The notes: generated from the sequence alone by a model not told the origin. A DNA stretch of 64,000 bases from JAIVJZ01 sp036386515 (GCA_036386515.1 DASVVO010000069.1:1-64000); one strand, 5' to 3'; positions 49,639 through 58,438 are shown, counted from the stretch's first letter. Numbers and translations: made by a program.

Positions 49639-52600
49639 TTAATCACCTGAAACATTATCTGCATACCCATCCTTTGCGGCTTGCCGCGCGAGCGGTTTCG
49701 CCACCTTCGCCCCGGCCACCTTCGGGCGGCGCGCGAACGTTGCGGCCACGCCCGCGTAAGCGTCGGAGAAACGCCGACCCGCGCCCCCCTTGAAATTGTT
49801 GAAACGCGACCCGGCGTAACCCCACACGGGCGAGTCCTTCGCATCCTCGAACAGCGAATAGAAGACCGGCACGGCCAGCAGCGTCAGGAGTAAGCACATG
49901 CTCTGCCCGCCGACGACGAGCACGCCGATGGAACGGTTCGTGGCCGCGCCCGCGCCGCTGCCGATGATGAGCGGGATCATACCGGCGACGAGCGCGATGG
50001 TCGTCATCAGAATGGGGCGCAGGCGGTCGCGGTTGGCTTGCAGGATCGCGCTGTAGCGTTCCATGCCGTGCGAGCGCAACTCGTTCGTGTGGTCGATCTG
50101 GAGAATCGCGTTCTTCTTGACGATGCCGAACAGCAGCAGGATGCCGAGCGCGGAGAAGATGTTCAAACGCTGCCCGGCGATCAAGGTCGAGAGGAGCGCG
50201 AACGGGATCGAGAGCGGCAGCGTCAGGAGAATCGTCACCGGGTGGATGAACGACTCGAACTGCGCCGCGAGGATCAGGTACATGAAGACGAACGAGAGCG
50301 CGAAAGCCAGCATGAACGATTGGTTCGCGCGCTGCAATTCCTTCGACTGACCCGTGACGCCCGTGCGATAGCCCGCCTCCATGTTCAACTCCTGCGCGTA
50401 ACGCTGCACGGCCACCAGCCCGTCGGCCTCGGAACCGTTCGGCGCGAGGCTCGCCGAGATCGTCACCTGCCGTTGCCGGTTCAGGCGGTCGATCGAGGCG
50501 GGACTCTCGCCCTCTTCGAGGCGCACGAGTTTCTCCAGGCCCACCGTGCCGCCGTTGGACGACGCGACGGTGAAGTTGCTCAAGTTTTCGCGCGTGCGCC
50601 GGAACTCCTCGCCCGCGCGCACGACCACGTCGTACTGATCCGAGCCTTCGCTATAAGTGGTAACGCGCGCCCCGGCGGCGAGCGTGTTCAAAGCCTGCGC
50701 CACGTCGCCCGCGCGGACGCCGAGGTCTGCGGCGCGCTGGCGGTCGATGATGATGCGCAGTTCGGGGCTGCTGAGTTGGAGCGAGCGGTCGGCGTCGCGG
50801 AAGTTATCGTCTTTCTTGATGCGTTCGACGAGTTTATTGGAATACTCGTCGAGCTTGGCAATGTCGGGGCCGCTGATGTAGAGGCCGAGCGAGGAGCCGC
50901 CGCGCCCGCCGCCGCCGATGGCCGCGCCGATGGACGACCCGCCCGACGCGTTGATGACGTACTCCTTCGGATATTTACGTTTGCGGATCATGTCGCGCGT
51001 GCGCTGAATCAACTCGGTCTGCGATAGCTCGCGCTCCTTGACGGGCAGCAGGCTGACCTGCACCGAACCCTGATTCGGCTGGCCGCCGCCGCCGAAGCCG
51101 CCCGCGTTGACGAGCGTGTTTTTGACGCCCGGAATCTGTTCGCGCACGTCGCGCGCGACCCGCTCCAGGACGGACTGCGTCGCCGGCAAACTCGTTCCCT
51201 GCGGCGCGCGCAGAGAGACCTGGAAGGCCGATTCGTCTTCGTCGGGCAGGAAGTTGTAACCGACATAGCGGTAGAGCGGCCAGATCGATGCCACCACCAC
51301 CACGCAGAGCACGACGACCACCCAGCGGTGCGCCATCGACCAGCGGAGCATCCACATGTAAGCGCGATCCACCGGGCGATAAAAACGGCCGCCCTTCGAC
51401 GAGTGGGCTTTCTCCGCGCGCGCTTCGGGCGCGACGCTCGCGTGCGCCGTCGCACCGGCAACAGCGTCGTGCCCGCCCGCGTCGCCGCCGCCATCGCCGC
51501 CGGTGACGGCAGGCTCTAAACCTTCGGGCGTGACGGACTCTTTCGGCGGCTTGATCCAGCGCGCGGCGAGCATCGGCGTGAGCGTGAACGAAACGATGAG
51601 CGAGACGGCGATGGCGGCGGCCGAGGTGAGTCCGAACGAGGACATGAAGCGGCCGACGATGCCGGTCATAAACCCGACGGGGATGAAGACGGCGAGCAGG
51701 CTGAGCGTGGTCGCCATCACGGCCAGACCGATCTCGCGCGTGCCTTCGATGGCCGCCTGATAGGGGTGCATCCCCTTCTCTTCCACGAAGCGGTAAATGT
51801 TTTCCAAAACGACGATGGCGTCGTCGATCACGATGCCGACCATCAGCGTGAGCGCGAGCATCGTCATCTGGTTGAGCGAGTAGCCGAGCGCGGCGATGAT
51901 GGCGAAGGCCGAGATGATCGAGGTCGGGATGGCGAGCGCGGCGATGATCGTCGAGCGGAAGTTCCACAGGAAGAGGAAGACGATGAGGGCGGCGAGCAAG
52001 CCGCCGACCACCAGGTGTTCTTCGATGGCGTGGAGCGACGTTTCGATGAATTCCGATTGGTCGCGCGTGACGACGACGTTGAGGTCTTTCGGCAGGGTCG
52101 GCATGATCTCGGCCATGCGCTGCTTGACGCCGTTGATGACGGCGATGGTGTTCGCGCCCGATTGCTTGCGGATGCCGAGCGACACCGACGGCACGCCGTC
52201 CAGAGAGGCCGCCGATTGCGGATCGACGCCGCTGTCTTCGACGCGCCCGATGTCGCTGATCTTGACCGGGTAGTTGTTGCGCGTCGCCACGACGATCTGG
52301 TTGAAGTCTTCAACCTTTGTCACCTTCGAGAGCGTGCGCAGCGTCACGGTGCGCGCGCCTTCGTCGAGCCGCCCGCCGGGCAGTTCGAGATTCTGGGCGC
52401 GCAGCGCGTTCGACACTTCCGTCACCGACAGGTTGTAAGCGCGCAGGCGATCCGGTTCGACGTAGACTTTGATCTCGCGCGTGCGCCCGCCGAAGACGAC
52501 CACTTCGCCGACGCCGTCGGCCGATTCGATCCGCTCTTGAATCTGCTTCTGGACGAGGTCGGTCAGTTCGATGGACGAGCGCGGCGCGCTGATCGCGTAG

Positions 52601-53022
52601 ACGAGCACGGGCTGCGAGTCGGGGTCTGACTTGCGGACGATGGGCGGGTCGGCCGTTTCCGGCAGGCGGTTGATGACGGTGCTGATCTTGTCGCGCACCT
52701 CCTGCGTGGCGAGATCGGGGTCTTTCTCCAGGTTGAAGTTGATCGTGACGTTGGAGCGACCCTGCGCCGAACTGGAACGCATCTCGTCGATGCCGGGCAC
52801 GGTGTTGACGACGCCCTCGATGATGTCCGTGATCTCGGTCTCGATCTCCTGCGGCGCGGCGCCGGGGTTGCTCGTCGAAACCGAGACGGTCGGAATATCG
52901 ATCTTCGGAAAGCGGTCAACGCCGAGCGTGAAGAAAGAGAAACCGCCGACGACGGTCAGGATCAAAATGATGACGGTGGCGAAGACCGGGCGACGGACGC
53001 AAATTTCGGCTAGCTTCTGCAT
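49639..53022 (-). CDS. RND efflux transporter, HAE1/AcrB family 2
   Basis: The 1127-residue protein is the paralog of 28957-32337, starting MQKLAEICVRRPVFATVIIL with the same MVGIVIDDAIVVLENIYR relay. It carries a similar hydrophilic loop insertion in mid-protein (KPPKESVTPEG... to ...KAHSSKGGRFYRP, about 60 residues, His/Ala-rich). Twelve membrane helices are expected. The operon order is adaptor, this gene, TolC, HlyD-like, small membrane protein. The C-terminal 60 residues are basic (FARRPKVAGAKVAKPLARQ). Substrates are not inferable. Confidence 0.95.
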   Translation of the reverse strand: MQKLAEICVRRPVFATVIILILTVVGGFSFFTLGVDRFPKIDIPTVSVSTSNPGAAPQEIETEITDIIEGVVNTVPGIDEMRSSSAQGRSNVTINFNLEKDPDLATQEVRDKISTVINRLPETADPPIVRKSDPDSQPVLVYAISAPRSSIELTDLVQKQIQERIESADGVGEVVVFGGRTREIKVYVEPDRLRAYNLSVTEVSNALRAQNLELPGGRLDEGARTVTLRTLSKVTKVEDFNQIVVATRNNYPVKISDIGRVEDSGVDPQSAASLDGVPSVSLGIRKQSGANTIAVINGVKQRMAEIMPTLPKDLNVVVTRDQSEFIETSLHAIEEHLVVGGLLAALIVFLFLWNFRSTIIAALAIPTSIISAFAIIAALGYSLNQMTMLALTLMVGIVIDDAIVVLENIYRFVEEKGMHPYQAAIEGTREIGLAVMATTLSLLAVFIPVGFMTGIVGRFMSSFGLTSAAAIAVSLIVSFTLTPMLAARWIKPPKESVTPEGLEPAVTGGDGGGDAGGHDAVAGATAHASVAPEARAEKAHSSKGGRFYRPVDRAYMWMLRWSMAHRWVVVVLCVVVVASIWPLYRYVGYNFLPDEDESAFQVSLRAPQGTSLPATQSVLERVARDVREQIPGVKNTLVNAGGFGGGGQPNQGSVQVSLLPVKERELSQTELIQRTRDMIRKRKYPKEYVINASGGSSIGAAIGGGGRGGSSLGLYISGPDIAKLDEYSNKLVERIKKDDNFRDADRSLQLSSPELRIIIDRQRAADLGVRAGDVAQALNTLAAGARVTTYSEGSDQYDVVVRAGEEFRRTRENLSNFTVASSNGGTVGLEKLVRLEEGESPASIDRLNRQRQVTISASLAPNGSEADGLVAVQRYAQELNMEAGYRTGVTGQSKELQRANQSFMLAFALSFVFMYLILAAQFESFIHPVTILLTLPLSIPFALLSTLIAGQRLNIFSALGILLLFGIVKKNAILQIDHTNELRSHGMERYSAILQANRDRLRPILMTTIALVAGMIPLIIGSGAGAATNRSIGVLVVGGQSMCLLLTLLAVPVFYSLFEDAKDSPVWGYAGSRFNNFKGGAGRRFSDAYAGVAATFARRPKVAGAKVAKPLARQAAKDGYADNVSGD

Positions 53023-53031
53023 GATCTTAAA

Positions 53032-53174
53032 ATCTCAGGTTTCCAGTAAGCGGGTTTCAAGTTTCAGGTTTCAGGTTTCAGGTTAAAGCAGGTTTCAGGC
53101 TTCGCGGTTTAGTGTTCAAGTTCAAGAGCAAGCAACTTTCAGACTTGAAACCTGAAACCTGAAACTTGAAACTT
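53032..53174. repeat. STRR hairpin P (word GTTTCAG), longest of its class
   Basis: AAGTTTCAGGTTTCAGGTTT at the left and AAACCTGAAACCTGAAACTT at the right, with about 50 bp of loop. It fills the gap between RND2 and MFP2. Confidence 0.85.
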
Positions 53175-54530
53175 CTACTCCCTGATGCGCGCTCCCTCGA
53201 AAAGTTGTTGGAGGTTGCTGGTCGCCACCGTCTCGTCGGCGTTGACGCCGGAGAGTATCTGGATCGAGTCGCCTTCCTCCGTGCCGATTTGGACGACGCG
53301 CAGTTTCGCCGTGCCCTTATCGATCACGAAGACGCGATAGGACTGCGTGTTCTGATCGGAGAAGACGGCCGCGCGCGGCACATAGACGGTGCGGCTGCCG
53401 CCTTGCCTGACGATGCGCGCGGTGGCGAACATGCCGGAGCGCAGCGCGTTGTCGCCGTTCTCGACGGCCGCCTCGATGGTGGCCGCGCGCGAAACCGGGT
53501 CGATGGCGGGATTGACGGCCGACACGCGCCCGGCGAACTTCCGTTCCCGGTGCGCGTCAACTTCGAGCGAGACGCCCATCCCCGGCGTGATGAACGGCAC
53601 CTCCGCCTCCGGCACTTGCAGTTGCAACTTGATCGGGTTGGTGCGCAACACGGTGGCGATGATCCCCGCCGGGGTGACGTACTCGCCGACGGCGATGGGG
53701 CGGTTGCTGACGTAACCGGCGTAGGGCGCGCGGATGGTCGCATCGGCCACGGCCTTCTGCGCGATGGCGACCTGCGCGCGCGCCGACGAAACGGCCGACT
53801 CGGCCGTCTGAATGGCCTGATTGCTCTGGCGCGCCGTGTTGAGCGCGGATTCGAGTTGCTGGCGGGCGGCGTTGACGCGCGCGCGCGCCGTGTCGCGCTG
53901 CGTGCGGAATTGATCGTAGGTGCTCACGGCCGTGTCGCCCGTTTCGACGAGCGCGCGGTAACGTCGCTCGTTCGCTTCGGCCAGACGCAACTCGGCCTGC
54001 GCTTGTTCGAGGTTCGCGCTCGCGGCGCGCGCTTCGGGAATGGAACTGGCGTCGAAGTTGCCGCCCGGCCGCAAGCCGAGGCGCGCCTCCGCTTGTCTCA
54101 CGCCCGCGATGGCCTGCTGCACTCCGGCCTGCGCTTGTTGCAGACGCAGGCGGGCATCCCGGTCGTTGAGCCGCGCGAGCACGTCGCCCTGCCGGACGAA
54201 CGCGCCGACTCCCACCGGCGTCGCCACGACCTGGCCGGAGGCTTGCGAGGCCACGTCCGAAATCTCTTCGGCGACGAGGCTGCCCGTCGATTGAATGTAA
54301 GACGGCACTTCGCGCGCCTCGGCCTTCGCCGTGGTGACGGCGATAGGCGCGGCCTCCGATGCGTTCGCCGCGCCGCCCTTCTCCGCGCCTTCCCCGGCGG
54401 GCGCGCCCGCCTTGGCGTCGGCCTTCGAGGCGGAACGCCCGCAGGAGGTCGCGCCGAAAAGCACGAGGGCGAGCAGCAGGCACGCGAGCGCGGCCGAGCG
54501 AGTGTGTGGGGAGATGAAAGAGACAGACAT
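53175..54530 (-). CDS. Efflux RND periplasmic adaptor (MFP) 2, lipoprotein
   Basis: The 451-residue protein carries a lipoprotein signal (LACLLLALVLFGATSCGRS). An Ala/Gly/Lys-rich linker follows, then the lipoyl half VASQASGQVVATPVGVGAFV, an alpha-hairpin (about 130-250) and TIRAPYAGYVSNRPIAVGEY. It is a paralog of the MFP at 32436 with an almost identical domain order. It is the first gene of the second efflux operon. No regulator gene is adjacent, unlike in the first operon. Confidence 0.92.
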   Translation of the reverse strand: MSVSFISPHTRSAALACLLLALVLFGATSCGRSASKADAKAGAPAGEGAEKGGAANASEAAPIAVTTAKAEAREVPSYIQSTGSLVAEEISDVASQASGQVVATPVGVGAFVRQGDVLARLNDRDARLRLQQAQAGVQQAIAGVRQAEARLGLRPGGNFDASSIPEARAASANLEQAQAELRLAEANERRYRALVETGDTAVSTYDQFRTQRDTARARVNAARQQLESALNTARQSNQAIQTAESAVSSARAQVAIAQKAVADATIRAPYAGYVSNRPIAVGEYVTPAGIIATVLRTNPIKLQLQVPEAEVPFITPGMGVSLEVDAHRERKFAGRVSAVNPAIDPVSRAATIEAAVENGDNALRSGMFATARIVRQGGSRTVYVPRAAVFSDQNTQSYRVFVIDKGTAKLRVVQIGTEEGDSIQILSGVNADETVATSNLQQLFEGARIRE

Positions 54531-54784
54531 AGAATAGACCTTGATTAAACCTTCCGAGCTTTTAATAAAACTGACGAGTTTATTTGGATAAATACGTTTC
54601 GCCGCTTTGTGTAAAAACGTTTCGCCTCATTTTCCGGTTACAGAATTCTCGTCGCCTGACGAGGTTCAACGCATTTGGTGAATGAGATGTTTAAATTTAC
54701 TCCCGCGCTTGCCGCGTCGGCGCGGGAAACTTAAGAATAAATGAATTACAGTAGTCGAAAATGTCACACGGGGAGAACGATTAT
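54531..54784. other. Divergent intergenic region with paired direct repeats
   Basis: This region feeds the leftward efflux operon 2 and the rightward gene at 54785. It holds a direct repeat (54594-54626) and a CCCGCGC/GCGCGGG hairpin (54702-54726). It is clearly AT-richer than the flanks. Confidence 0.5.
54594..54626. promoter_or_regulatory. Direct repeats flanking the -35 of efflux operon 2
   Basis: ACGTTTCGCC occurs at 54594-54603 and 54617-54626 (23 bp apart). A leftward -35 TTTACA (54610-54615) and a weak -10 TTTATC (54587-54592), 17 bp apart, are interleaved with them. They look like sites of an activator or repressor. Confidence 0.45.
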
Positions 54785-55543
54785 ATGTCTAACTGGCAGG
54801 AAGACCGAACCGGAAAGCTGCGCGAGTTTTTCCAGCTCGAAGCGGCGCGCGCGCTCGTCGCGCCGGATGCCGCGAAGTTCGAGTTGCGCCCGGAGATGGA
54901 CGAGGGGCTGCGCCATTTCAACATCGAATGGCACGTTGTCCCGGCGGCCGAGGCCGTGCCGCTCGACGACGATTATCTCGCGCGCCTCTACCCTTCAGCC
55001 CCGCGCGATTTCTCGAAGACGCGCGAGCACGGCCACAACTATCGCCAACAACTCCTGAACGGCCACGCACGCCATCAGGGGCGCATCATCGGCGTCGAGA
55101 CCACGACCAAACCGCGCTACCTGCCCGGCAACCGGCAGTTCTACGGCACCGCTTACGGCCACGATGCCACGGCCGACCCGTTCGTCGCCTACATGGGGCG
55201 CGCCGGGATGATGAACGGCATGCGCTACGCGCACAACTATCTCTCCCTGCGCACCTTCCTCAACGTCGTCAACGAAGACTGGCGCGCGCGTCGCCTGCTG
55301 CCGGCGGGCTATCGCGTCACGATCTGTCCGCCCGTCGTCTTCAACCTCGTCGGCACGATTTTTCATCCCGAATGGAGCGCGACCGAGACGCTCGAACTCG
55401 GCTTCTACCGCGATGAGCAGGGCAACGCCACCTGCTTCGCCGTCGGCTCGAACGCCTCCGGCGACTTCTCTTATATCAACGAAGTCGAGGGCGAAGCCGA
55501 GTGGTCGCTGATGGGCTTCCGCCTCGCCCTCGTGCCCGATTGA
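54785..55543 (+). CDS. Hypothetical soluble protein
   Basis: The 252-residue protein has no signal peptide or membrane segment. I do not recognise a family. Segments such as GHARHQGRIIGVETTTKPRY, HDATADPFVAYMGRAGMMNG and TICPPVVFNLVGTIFHPEWS suggest an enzyme or binding protein with many His, Tyr and Trp. I start at the ATG at 54785, 9 bp after GGGGAGA; an ATG at 54761 has no such site. Confidence 0.7.
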   Translation: MSNWQEDRTGKLREFFQLEAARALVAPDAAKFELRPEMDEGLRHFNIEWHVVPAAEAVPLDDDYLARLYPSAPRDFSKTREHGHNYRQQLLNGHARHQGRIIGVETTTKPRYLPGNRQFYGTAYGHDATADPFVAYMGRAGMMNGMRYAHNYLSLRTFLNVVNEDWRARRLLPAGYRVTICPPVVFNLVGTIFHPEWSATETLELGFYRDEQGNATCFAVGSNASGDFSYINEVEGEAEWSLMGFRLALVPD

Positions 55544-55634
55544 GAGTTTCAAGTTTCAGGTTTCAGGTTTCAAGTTAAAGACCGGAGAGCCGCATTCTTT
55601 AACTTGAAACCTGAAACCTGCAACCTGAAACTTA
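55544..55634. repeat. STRR hairpin Q (word GTTTCAG)
   Basis: GTTTCAAGTTTCAGGTTTCA on the left and CCTGAAACCTGCAACCTGAA on the right, starting directly at the stop codon of the gene before it. Confidence 0.85.
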
Positions 55635-55758
55635 CTTGTAACCGTCCGCCGGGAACGTTCGTCTTACATCTTGGTTGGCCGGATTGAGGCTTCATTCTCT
55701 CCTGTGTCCGATGCGGCTTCGGGAAATTCACTTAAAACATCATTGGAGATAAGGACAG

Positions 55759-56349
55759 ATGCAACTAAATCGCACGAGGAAGATTATCGGCGGACTGGCG
55801 TTGGCCGGGACGATGGCGCTGTCGGGAATCGTCGGATTCGCGCAGCAGGGCACGACGCAGGGAACGCAGGGCGGCGATAAAGATCGCGGCGCGTGGGGTC
55901 GGGGCGAGCGCGGCGGCGGCCACAAAAAAGGCGGGCGCGGCATGCACGGCGGTGGTGGCGGCGGTTTCGCCGGTCGCTTCGCCGGAGAACTCAATTTGAC
56001 GGACGCGCAGAAGGCGCAGATGGATCAGATCACCGCGCGCTATCGCGAGACGGCGAAAGCCGGACGGCAGCAGCGGCAGGGACGCGGCGAACGCCGGGGC
56101 GGCTTCGACGCTTTCAACGGCGGCACGTTCAACGAGGCCGAGGTGCGCGCGGCGGCGCAGGCGAGAGCCAATGCACAGGTCGAACGCGAAGTGGCGCACG
56201 CGCGCATGATGTCGGAACTGTACGCCGTGCTGACGGCCGAACAGAAAGCGCAACTTACCGCCCAACGCCAACAGCGCGAGCAGAAGCGGCAGGAACGGCG
56301 CACGCGCCGCAACGCCGACGGCGCAATCGCCCCGGCGAGCAGAACCTAA
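55759..56349 (+). CDS. Spy/CpxP-like periplasmic protein
   Basis: The 196-residue protein has a signal peptide (residues 8-28, GFAQQGTT) and a Gly/His/Arg-rich spacer (35-72) before a helical region with LNLTDAQKAQMDQITARYRE and LYAVLTAEQKAQLTAQRQQR, which are LTxxQ motifs of the Spy/CpxP family. Members chaperone proteins in the periplasm and sense envelope stress. The C-terminus is Arg-rich. It starts a set of small exported proteins upstream of an ECF sigma factor; a second Spy-like gene is at 58435. Confidence 0.82.
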   Translation: MQLNRTRKIIGGLALAGTMALSGIVGFAQQGTTQGTQGGDKDRGAWGRGERGGGHKKGGRGMHGGGGGGFAGRFAGELNLTDAQKAQMDQITARYRETAKAGRQQRQGRGERRGGFDAFNGGTFNEAEVRAAAQARANAQVEREVAHARMMSELYAVLTAEQKAQLTAQRQQREQKRQERRTRRNADGAIAPASRT

Positions 56350-56420
56350 CTTGAAACACAGGCGGGTCTCCCCACCCGTCGCCAAACTCTCCCCTTCAAC
56401 ATTTTCGATGGAGGGCAACA

Positions 56421-56780
56421 ATGAAAAATAAACTCAAAGTGAGCTTGATGGTGTGTGCGCTGCTGGTCGGCACGGCGTTGACGGCCGCGGCGCAGACAAC
56501 TTACCGGACGCGCAACGGGCGCACGGTGACGGTCTATCCGAACAACCGCCGCGTCGTGCGCACGCAGAACGGCCGCACCATCGTGCGCGGAGCGAACGGC
56601 CGCACGATCGTCCGCCGCCAGAACGGCCGCAGCGTGGTCGTCCTGCCGAACGGCAGGCGCGTCGTGCGTAGTTCGCGCAGCCGCCAGTCGTACCCGCAAG
56701 TCAATCGCGCGCGCACTTACCGCACGCGCGACGGCCGGGTCGTCACCGTCTTGCCGAACGGCCGGAGAATTTATCGTTAA
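56421..56780 (+). CDS. Exported basic nonapeptide-repeat protein
   Basis: The 119-residue protein has a signal peptide (cleaved near AAAQTT). The mature part consists of about eight 9-residue repeats, NGR-x-(I/V)-x(4), for example NGRTVTVYP, NNRRVVRTQ, NGRTIVRGA, NGRTIVRRQ, NGRSVVVLP and NGRRVVRSS. Each repeat could form one strand and turn, so a beta-roll or solenoid is plausible. The protein is extremely Arg-rich and may bind polyanions. Function is unknown. Confidence 0.8.
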   Translation: MKNKLKVSLMVCALLVGTALTAAAQTTYRTRNGRTVTVYPNNRRVVRTQNGRTIVRGANGRTIVRRQNGRSVVVLPNGRRVVRSSRSRQSYPQVNRARTYRTRDGRVVTVLPNGRRIYR

Positions 56781-56808
56781 GCGTTCAAGAGCAAGGAAGG
56801 GGTGAAGT

Positions 56809-57144
56809 ATGAACCGGATACTGGGCGCAGCAGTGATGTGCCTCGTCTTGCTCGCGGGGGCGGCCAGCCCCGCGTGGGCGCAAACCTACCGCCGCGAGAA
56901 CCGGCGCGCCAACTACGCGCGGCGTTATGACGACAACAGGCGTTACAATGATCGCTCGGTTTGGGAGCGCAGCCGCGACAAGCTGACGGTGGCGGGCGGC
57001 GCGGGCGCGGGCGCAGCCGTCGGCGGGTTGGTCGGCGGGCAAAAGGGCGCGATCATCGGCGCGCTCGTCGGCGCGGGCGGCTCGGCGTTGTACACTTACA
57101 AGCTGCGCGACCGCGATAACCGGCGCAGCCGTTACCGCCGCTAA
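56809..57144 (+). CDS. Exported glycine-zipper protein
   Basis: The 111-residue protein has a signal peptide (residues 5-24, AWAQTY), an Arg/Tyr/Asn-rich part (25-60), and a glycine zipper GAGAGAAVGGLVGGQKGAII that may span a membrane. It ends with charged, Arg/Tyr-rich sequence. It is 28 bp downstream of the nonapeptide gene and likely in the same operon. Confidence 0.78.
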   Translation: MNRILGAAVMCLVLLAGAASPAWAQTYRRENRRANYARRYDDNRRYNDRSVWERSRDKLTVAGGAGAGAAVGGLVGGQKGAIIGALVGAGGSALYTYKLRDRDNRRSRYRR

Positions 57145-57173
57145 GAACCACTGAGCATGTGCCGGTGCAAGAC

Positions 57174-57209
57174 GAAGGGGCAGCTCTCGGGCGAGGGGGC
57201 TGTCCCTTC
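57174..57209 (+). terminator. Rho-independent terminator
   Basis: GAAGGGGCAGC and GCTGTCCCTTC arms (one G-T pair) with an ATTTTTCATT tail, after the small exported genes. Confidence 0.8.
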
Positions 57210-57279
57210 ATTTTTCATTCAAGGCGCGCGCCGTTCCGGTTCTCCGCACCCGTGGGCGGTTGCGGGCGGTTGATACTTT

Positions 57280-57918
57280 ATGGACGAGCAGGCAGACAAC
57301 TCCGACCTCGACGCCGCGCGCGAGTCGGCGGGACACGCGCCCGCCGCCGACGCGTCGGACGTGGCACTCGTCGCCGCTGCGGGCGCGGGCGACGCCGACG
57401 CGTTTGAGGAACTCTTCAACCGGCATCGCCGCCGCGTCTCGCTCATCGCCGGCCGCTTCTTCCGCCAGCGCGAACAGATCGAGGAGATCGTGCAGGAGAG
57501 CTTTATGAAAGCCTACTTCGCGCTCCCGGACTTCGCCAACGGGCAGGAAAACTCTTTCGCCTCCTGGATCGCGCGCATCGCCTTCAACGCCTGCTACGAC
57601 GAATTGCGACGGCAGAAGCGGCGACCCGAGAGCGCGACCGGCGACATGTCGGAAGAAGAGTCGGCCTGGTTGAAAGCGCAACTGCGAGCCGAGGGGGCGG
57701 GCACTGACGTGGAGGCCACCGCCATCGCGCGCGATCTGGCCGACAAGCTGCTCGCGCGACTCAGCCCCGAAGATCGCCTGCTGCTCGTCATGCTCGACGT
57801 GGAAGGAATGTCGGTCGCCGAGATCGGGGATGCGAACCGTTGGTCGATCTCGAAGGTCAAAGTTCGCGCGCACCGTGCGCGGGCGCACCTGCGGCGCGTG
57901 CTGGAGAGATTCGTGTAA
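57280..57918 (+). CDS. ECF-type RNA polymerase sigma factor
   Basis: The 212-residue protein has sigma region 2 (FEELFNRHRRRVSLIAGRFF, then QIEEIVQESFMKAYFALPDF) and region 4 (LSPEDRLLLVMLDVEGMSVA, EIGDANRWSISKVKVRAHRA). The N-terminal 35 residues are acidic and not conserved. ECF factors direct RNA polymerase to stress promoters and are held by a membrane anti-sigma factor. The next gene (58001) is a good candidate for that, and a Spy-like protein follows. This is the usual envelope-stress layout. Confidence 0.92.
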   Translation: MDEQADNSDLDAARESAGHAPAADASDVALVAAAGAGDADAFEELFNRHRRRVSLIAGRFFRQREQIEEIVQESFMKAYFALPDFANGQENSFASWIARIAFNACYDELRRQKRRPESATGDMSEEESAWLKAQLRAEGAGTDVEATAIARDLADKLLARLSPEDRLLLVMLDVEGMSVAEIGDANRWSISKVKVRAHRARAHLRRVLERFV

Positions 57919-58000
57919 CCTGAAAGCGCGCGCGCGCGTTTTCAATAACGAAGCCGCCGGTGAGAGTCGGCGGCGGCAGAAGAGGGCGGGTACAACTACG

Positions 58001-58438
58001 ATGATCGGCAATCACAAAAAGGGCGAATCGGACGAGCGGCTGGAACGCTTCGGGCGAGCCGTGGTGCGCGCCTCGGCGGCGAACGAAGCGGAAGCGGAAG
58101 CGGCCGCCGCGTCGCCCTTCCTGTACGCACGCCTGCGCACGCGCATCAAGACGGAAGAGGAACGGCGCGCGGGCGGCGAGACGTGGCTCACGCTCCTCGG
58201 CGTCGTCTGGCGTTCCGTGCCCGCGATGGCGCTCGTCGCACTCTTCGCCTTCATCCTGTTCTGGACTTCGAGCCTCGGCACGACGACCGTCTCGCCCGGC
58301 GTCCTCAGCGACGAGGCGTTTATGGAGGCGGGCGACGGCGGCGTCGAGAACGTCGTGTTCGCCGAGCGGCGGCCGCTCTCCAGCGACGACGTGCTGGCGA
58401 CCATTCTCCAGGCAGACGACCGCGAGGTTTCCCGATGA
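58001..58438 (+). CDS. Putative anti-sigma membrane protein
   Basis: The 145-residue protein has a cytoplasmic helical N-terminus (LERFGRAVVRASAANEAEAE), one membrane helix (about residues 78-98, VPAMALVALFAFILFWTS) and a periplasmic C-terminus. It contains no zinc HxxxCxxC motif. Position after an ECF gene and before a Spy-like gene with ATGA overlap suggests an anti-sigma or regulator role. The role is inferred from context. Confidence 0.65.
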   Translation: MIGNHKKGESDERLERFGRAVVRASAANEAEAEAAAASPFLYARLRTRIKTEEERRAGGETWLTLLGVVWRSVPAMALVALFAFILFWTSSLGTTTVSPGVLSDEAFMEAGDGGVENVVFAERRPLSSDDVLATILQADDREVSR

